From the NCBI GenBank assembly GCA_020845515.1, contig JADLFQ010000013.1:1-47103 (forward strand): a stretch of 47,103 bases of DNA, read 5' to 3'. Source of the DNA: Anaerolineaceae bacterium. GTDB lineage: Bacteria > Chloroflexota > Anaerolineae > Anaerolineales > Anaerolineaceae. The notes beneath the pieces were generated by a model. The model worked only from the letters and a program-made list of their open reading frames with translations, was not told where the DNA came from and searched no databases. A program made the position numbers and the translations under genes. Shown one piece after another: positions 43,675 through 47,103 of the stretch (positions are counted from its first letter, which is position 1; the number at the start of each line of letters is the position of its first letter).

Positions 43675-44988
43675 ATGAAACTTTTAGACCTGCTGCGCAT
43701 GATCCTCGACAACCTCAACCGGCGGAAAAGCCGGGTGGCTCTTACCGCTGTAGGAGTCGTGATTGGCACCGCTTCTGTTGTGCTGTTGATCTCATTTGCA
43801 AACGGCATGCAGCAGAATACCGCCAACCAGATTGGAAACATGGGCGACCTGACCACCATCTTTGTTTACCCCGGTGCACCGATGGAAGTTGGCGCTCGCT
43901 CCGGCGGTGGCGGGATGGGTGCACCTCTCGAAAAACCATTGAACAACGAAGCTATTGAACAAATTAGCACCCTGCCGGGAGTCAGTCAGATCATCCCGCG
44001 CGTTGACCTGATGGGCGGTTCGATGATCAAATTTGGCAAGTTGGAGGCCTGGGCATCCGTCGTCGGCCTGCCCATCCAAGACGCCAGCGTTTTGGGATAC
44101 ACCGCGAAGGAAGGAACGACCCAACTCGAACGCGGGACTGCAATCCTTGGAGGATGGGCGGTGAAGAACTTCTATGATCCATCCATGCGGCCCGGACAGG
44201 AACCGCCCCCGCCGCCCGATCTGGCCGGACAGCAAGTGCGCGTGGTGATCTTTAAATATTCAGAGGACGGCCAGGAGATCCGAAAAACCTACTCCTTCCG
44301 TATTGTGGGAGTGTTGGCCGAGACACAGGCGGAAGCGGATAGCTGGCTGCTGGTACGGATGGACGACCTGATCCCAATGAATGAATGGGCAACCGGGCAA
44401 CGTGCCAACTACAAACGGAACGGGTACCACCAGCTCATTGTCAAAGCAGACGGCGTGGATACAGTGGTGGAGCTGACCAAACAGATCACCGAAATGGGAT
44501 ATATGGCCTGGACCCCCCAGGGCATCGTGCAGGGTATGAACAGCCTTTTCACCATCATCCAGGTGATCTTCGGCGGGATCGGCGCGATTGCGCTGTTGGT
44601 GGCGGCAATCGGGATTGCCAATACCATGACGATGGCAATTCTGGAGCGCACGCGCGAAATCGGCTTGATGAAAGCCATTGGAGCCTCAAATCGGGATGTG
44701 CTCAGCATCTTCTTGGGGGAGGCTGCCGGAATCGGCTTGGTGGGCGGGTTGGGCGGGGTGCTGTTCGGGTGGGGCGGGGGTAAGATGCTCAACCTTGTCC
44801 TGCTGCAAACATTGACCACTCAAGCCGCCGAAAACGGCGGGCTGCCGCCTACAGTGGTGGTATACACACCGGCCTGGCTGCCATTTTTTGCGGTGCTCTT
44901 CGCGGCGGCAATTGGGCTGCTTTCGGGATTGTATCCGGCGCTTCGGGCGGCCACCCTGGAGCCGGTGACAGCTTTGAAGTACGAATAA
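43675..44988 (+). CDS. ABC transporter permease (MacB/FtsX type)
   Basis: 437 aa. First helix near 22-40 (VALTAVGVVIGTASVVLLISF), then a periplasmic-type MacB_PCD domain (about 45-275), and three C-terminal helices of the FtsX domain. These contain ANTMTMAILERTREIGLMKAIGAS, the conserved coupling segment that touches the ATPase, and end in AATLEPVTALKYE. This topology (four helices) is that of MacB and its relatives. With the ATPase it forms the complex; substrate unknown. It closes the operon without a clear terminator. Confidence 0.95.
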   Translation: MKLLDLLRMILDNLNRRKSRVALTAVGVVIGTASVVLLISFANGMQQNTANQIGNMGDLTTIFVYPGAPMEVGARSGGGGMGAPLEKPLNNEAIEQISTLPGVSQIIPRVDLMGGSMIKFGKLEAWASVVGLPIQDASVLGYTAKEGTTQLERGTAILGGWAVKNFYDPSMRPGQEPPPPPDLAGQQVRVVIFKYSEDGQEIRKTYSFRIVGVLAETQAEADSWLLVRMDDLIPMNEWATGQRANYKRNGYHQLIVKADGVDTVVELTKQITEMGYMAWTPQGIVQGMNSLFTIIQVIFGGIGAIALLVAAIGIANTMTMAILERTREIGLMKAIGASNRDVLSIFLGEAAGIGLVGGLGGVLFGWGGGKMLNLVLLQTLTTQAAENGGLPPTVVVYTPAWLPFFAVLFAAAIGLLSGLYPALRAATLEPVTALKYE

Positions 44989-45079
44989 AGGTAAAAAGGC
45001 GCTCAAACGCAAAAATGATCCTATAATCTTGGGAAAAGTATTCTGTTTTTCTAAAAACCTACTACAATAGAAGGCAGGA

Positions 45080-45112
45080 ATGAGCAAGTATAAAGGTTTG
45101 CCGGGATTTTAA
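45080..45112 (+). CDS. 10-codon frame in line with the diguanylate cyclase start
   Basis: MSKYKGLPGF then TAA, with AGGCAGGA immediately before the ATG. It is in the same frame as the cyclase gene, whose ATG lies nine bases after the TAA and lacks its own ribosome site. TACAAT (45063-45068) and TATAAT (45022-45027) are possible -10 boxes upstream. Confidence 0.4.
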   Translation: MSKYKGLPGF

Positions 45113-45121
45113 CCACAGCCA

Positions 45122-47103
45122 ATGCAAGCCAAAAATAACACCCAACGGACAGCGGCGCGTATTTTGGCCTTCTACTTTATATTGTCCGTCCTCTGGTTTA
45201 TCGGAACGGATTATTGGTTTTTCACCACCGCCGAAGACATCCGCCAACAGATACGCTGGGATCATTACGGTGATCTGGTCTTCATCTTCGGAGGGGTGGT
45301 GCTGCTTTCGGCGTTTTTGGCGCGCGAACTGCACCTCAGCAAGGTCGCCCAAAAAGAGTTGGAAGAAAGTCAGGCGAGATACCGCTATCTTTTTGAGAGC
45401 TCGCCAATTTCACTTTGGGAAGAAGATTTTTCGGAAGTAAGCCAGGCGATACAGGCACTCCGCCGCCAGGGGGTTGAAGATATTCCCGGCTGGTTTGAAG
45501 CAAACCCCGAAGTGATCTACCAATATGTTGCCAGCATTCAGGTTTTGGATGTCAACGAAACCGCCGTGCACACATATCGGGCAGCCAATCGCGAGGAACT
45601 TCTTGGCGGGCTGCAGCGTATCACCCCCGCGGACTGTCTGGAGATCATGCAGCGAGAGTTTTTGGCAATCGCGCAAATGGAGACCAAATTTGAAGCAATC
45701 GGCATGAATGCCCGGCTGGATGGTGAGCGTTTTGATATTCTCCTGCACTGGCAGGTGGTTCCCGGGTATGAGCACAACTACGGCCGTGTGGTCGTCTCGG
45801 TGATTGACATAACTGAACAAAAGAAAACCGTGGAACTGCTGCGCACCGCTGAGGAGCGCTACCGTGCAATGGTCGAACAGATCTCAGCGGCCATCTACGT
45901 CAACCAGGCCCTCAAGCGCGGTGTGAACATTTATTTCAGCCCCAAAATCGAAGCCATGACCGGATACACCCCCAAAGAATGGCTGGAAGAGCCCGACTTG
46001 TGGAATCGCGTCATCCACCCCGAAGATCGCACCATCGTAGTGGCACGCAGCGAACGCGCTAACTACAGCGGCGAACCGTTCGACATGGAATACCGGCTTA
46101 TAAACAAGAATGGCCGGACCATTTGGGTGCGCGACCAGGCCGGGTTGATTTGGGACGAACAGACGCACGGACCGGTCTGGCAGGGCTTGTTGACGGACAT
46201 TTCTGCCCCAAAACAGGTTGCCGAAGACTTGCGGCAAAGCGAAGCGCGCTTCCGCCTGCTGCTCGAGAGCCAGGGTGAAGGCACCCTGTTGTTTAACCTC
46301 GCCGGAGAAATCGTATTTGCCAACCCGGCAGCGGAAGAATTATTTGGTGTACCAGCCGGCGCACTGGTTCACTCCTACTTGCGGGAACATCTCTCTCCCC
46401 GGCAGGCAAACCAACTGCTGGAGAAAGCACACAGCACACCGCGCGGCCAGAGCGCATCCATGGAAATTCCCATTAAATCATTTAAGACAGAGCAGCGCTG
46501 GCTGCTGGTAACGCTCTCCCCCTGGCACGAGGCGCAAGGTCAAATTGCTGGCGGCCTGGCCACTTGCCGCGATATCACCGCACAAAAGAAAACGGAACGC
46601 AAACTGCGTTACCAGAGCACACACGATGTCCTAACCGGATTATTTAACCGCACCTACTTTGAAAACCGCCTGCAGGAAATGGAGCAGGAAGGAACTTTTC
46701 CTCTCAGCCTGGGTGTTGCAGATGTGGATGGTCTGAAAGAGGTCAACGACCGGTACGGACATACAGAGGGCGACCGTCTTCTCAAGCACATGGCCGCTAT
46801 CTTCATGCACGCCGTACGCCAGGGTGATATCGTCGCCCGCATCGGAGGGGATGAGTTCGTCATCCTGCTGCCGAACACCGACGAGACTTCCGCCCACAAA
46901 GTGTTGGATCGCCTGCACGATCTGTTGAAACAAGAGAACAACCGAAACTCGGAGATTCCCATGCGGGTTTCACTCGGGTTCGCAACCGCCCAAAATCCAG
47001 AGGATATGGCAGAGCTGTTCCACCGGGCAGACCAGGCTATGTACGCCGAAAAAGCCCTCCACCGGCAAAAGGGCTTATACATCAAGGAGTCCAAAACCCC
47101 TCC
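45122..47103 (+). CDS. Membrane PAS-PAS-PAS-GGDEF diguanylate cyclase (3' end cut by window)
   Basis: At least 660 codons, open at the window end. Two membrane helices (about 13-35 and 54-72) bracket a short outer loop. Then come three PAS domains: about 85-240 (ARYRYLFESSPISLW), 245-375 (RYRAMVEQISAAIYV, with a PAC-like EYRLINKNGRTIWVRDQAG), and 380-510 (RFRLLLESQGEGTLLFN). The GGDEF domain (about 515-655) has the intact signature GGDEF at 575-579 and HDVLTGLFNR. An RxxD motif (R566-D569) five residues before it is the usual inhibitory c-di-GMP site. It should make c-di-GMP in response to a signal. The C-terminal end is nearly complete; an EAL domain beyond the window cannot be excluded. Confidence 0.92.
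   Translation, partial: MQAKNNTQRTAARILAFYFILSVLWFIGTDYWFFTTAEDIRQQIRWDHYGDLVFIFGGVVLLSAFLARELHLSKVAQKELEESQARYRYLFESSPISLWEEDFSEVSQAIQALRRQGVEDIPGWFEANPEVIYQYVASIQVLDVNETAVHTYRAANREELLGGLQRITPADCLEIMQREFLAIAQMETKFEAIGMNARLDGERFDILLHWQVVPGYEHNYGRVVVSVIDITEQKKTVELLRTAEERYRAMVEQISAAIYVNQALKRGVNIYFSPKIEAMTGYTPKEWLEEPDLWNRVIHPEDRTIVVARSERANYSGEPFDMEYRLINKNGRTIWVRDQAGLIWDEQTHGPVWQGLLTDISAPKQVAEDLRQSEARFRLLLESQGEGTLLFNLAGEIVFANPAAEELFGVPAGALVHSYLREHLSPRQANQLLEKAHSTPRGQSASMEIPIKSFKTEQRWLLVTLSPWHEAQGQIAGGLATCRDITAQKKTERKLRYQSTHDVLTGLFNRTYFENRLQEMEQEGTFPLSLGVADVDGLKEVNDRYGHTEGDRLLKHMAAIFMHAVRQGDIVARIGGDEFVILLPNTDETSAHKVLDRLHDLLKQENNRNSEIPMRVSLGFATAQNPEDMAELFHRADQAMYAEKALHRQKGLYIKESKTP

Overview
The window looks like chromosome from an anaerobic, single-membrane-type bacterium. 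My best guess is the phylum Chloroflexota, class Anaerolineae. This is inferred from the gene mix (ClpC next to RadA, a DUF6391-type protein, GT-C/PMT-like membrane glycosyltransferases, YIP1-ABC-CARDB-FtsX clusters, LolD/MacB-like exporters, moderately GC-rich DNA with proper Shine-Dalgarno sites). No rRNA, tRNA, CRISPR array, transposase or phage gene was seen.

Layout. 1-6.2 kb (+): clpC (5' end cut by the window edge), radA, a DUF6391-type membrane protein, a RimJ-like acetyltransferase and holA. 6.2-13.9 kb (-): a seven-gene surface-glycan/envelope run read from a consensus promoter (13938-13966): polysaccharide deacetylase, FemAB-like transferase, GNAT, GT2, GT-C-like membrane protein, galE and a PIG-L deacetylase. 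14.1-19.7 kb (+): a strong promoter with a structured leader in front of a 70-aa conserved-type protein, a META-domain lipoprotein, hutI, an HD hydrolase, a PMT-like glycosyltransferase and a response regulator that appears to be leaderless. 19.7-23.8 kb (-): P-loop kinase-like protein, xpt, guaA and a glycine-rich membrane protein. 24-26.4 kb (-): a secreted parallel beta-helix protein.

26.7-37.9 kb (-) is the accessory/catabolic part. It holds a heterotrimeric-amine-oxidase-like set related in architecture to HcnABC/opine oxidases (2Fe-2S subunit, FAD/NAD subunit with BFD-type Fe-S tail, and two tandem-duplicated FAD oxidase subunits). Next come a pterin-binding (MtrH/DHPS-fold) methyltransferase and an MBL-fold protein, a nitronate-monooxygenase-like flavoprotein behind a possible attenuator, a group II PLP decarboxylase and an Mrp-type Fe-S carrier ATPase. 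Oxidative N-demethylation or amine breakdown feeding a folate/pterin C1 pool is a plausible but unproven theme.

38-39.5 kb (-): an NDH-2-type dehydrogenase followed, with overlapping stop and start, by a decayed PPK2 (polyphosphate kinase 2) fragment. 39.7-40.15 kb (+): an orphan transcription unit for a 28-aa membrane peptide, with hairpins, a 26-bp perfect palindrome and a good terminator. 40.3-45 kb (+): YIP1-like membrane protein (its start region duplicated, creating a coupled 10-codon upstream frame), ABC ATPase, CARDB-repeat exported protein and MacB/FtsX permease. 45.1 kb to the end (+): a membrane PAS-PAS-PAS-GGDEF diguanylate cyclase that runs off the window.

All functional calls are from reading the sequence; no database search was run.
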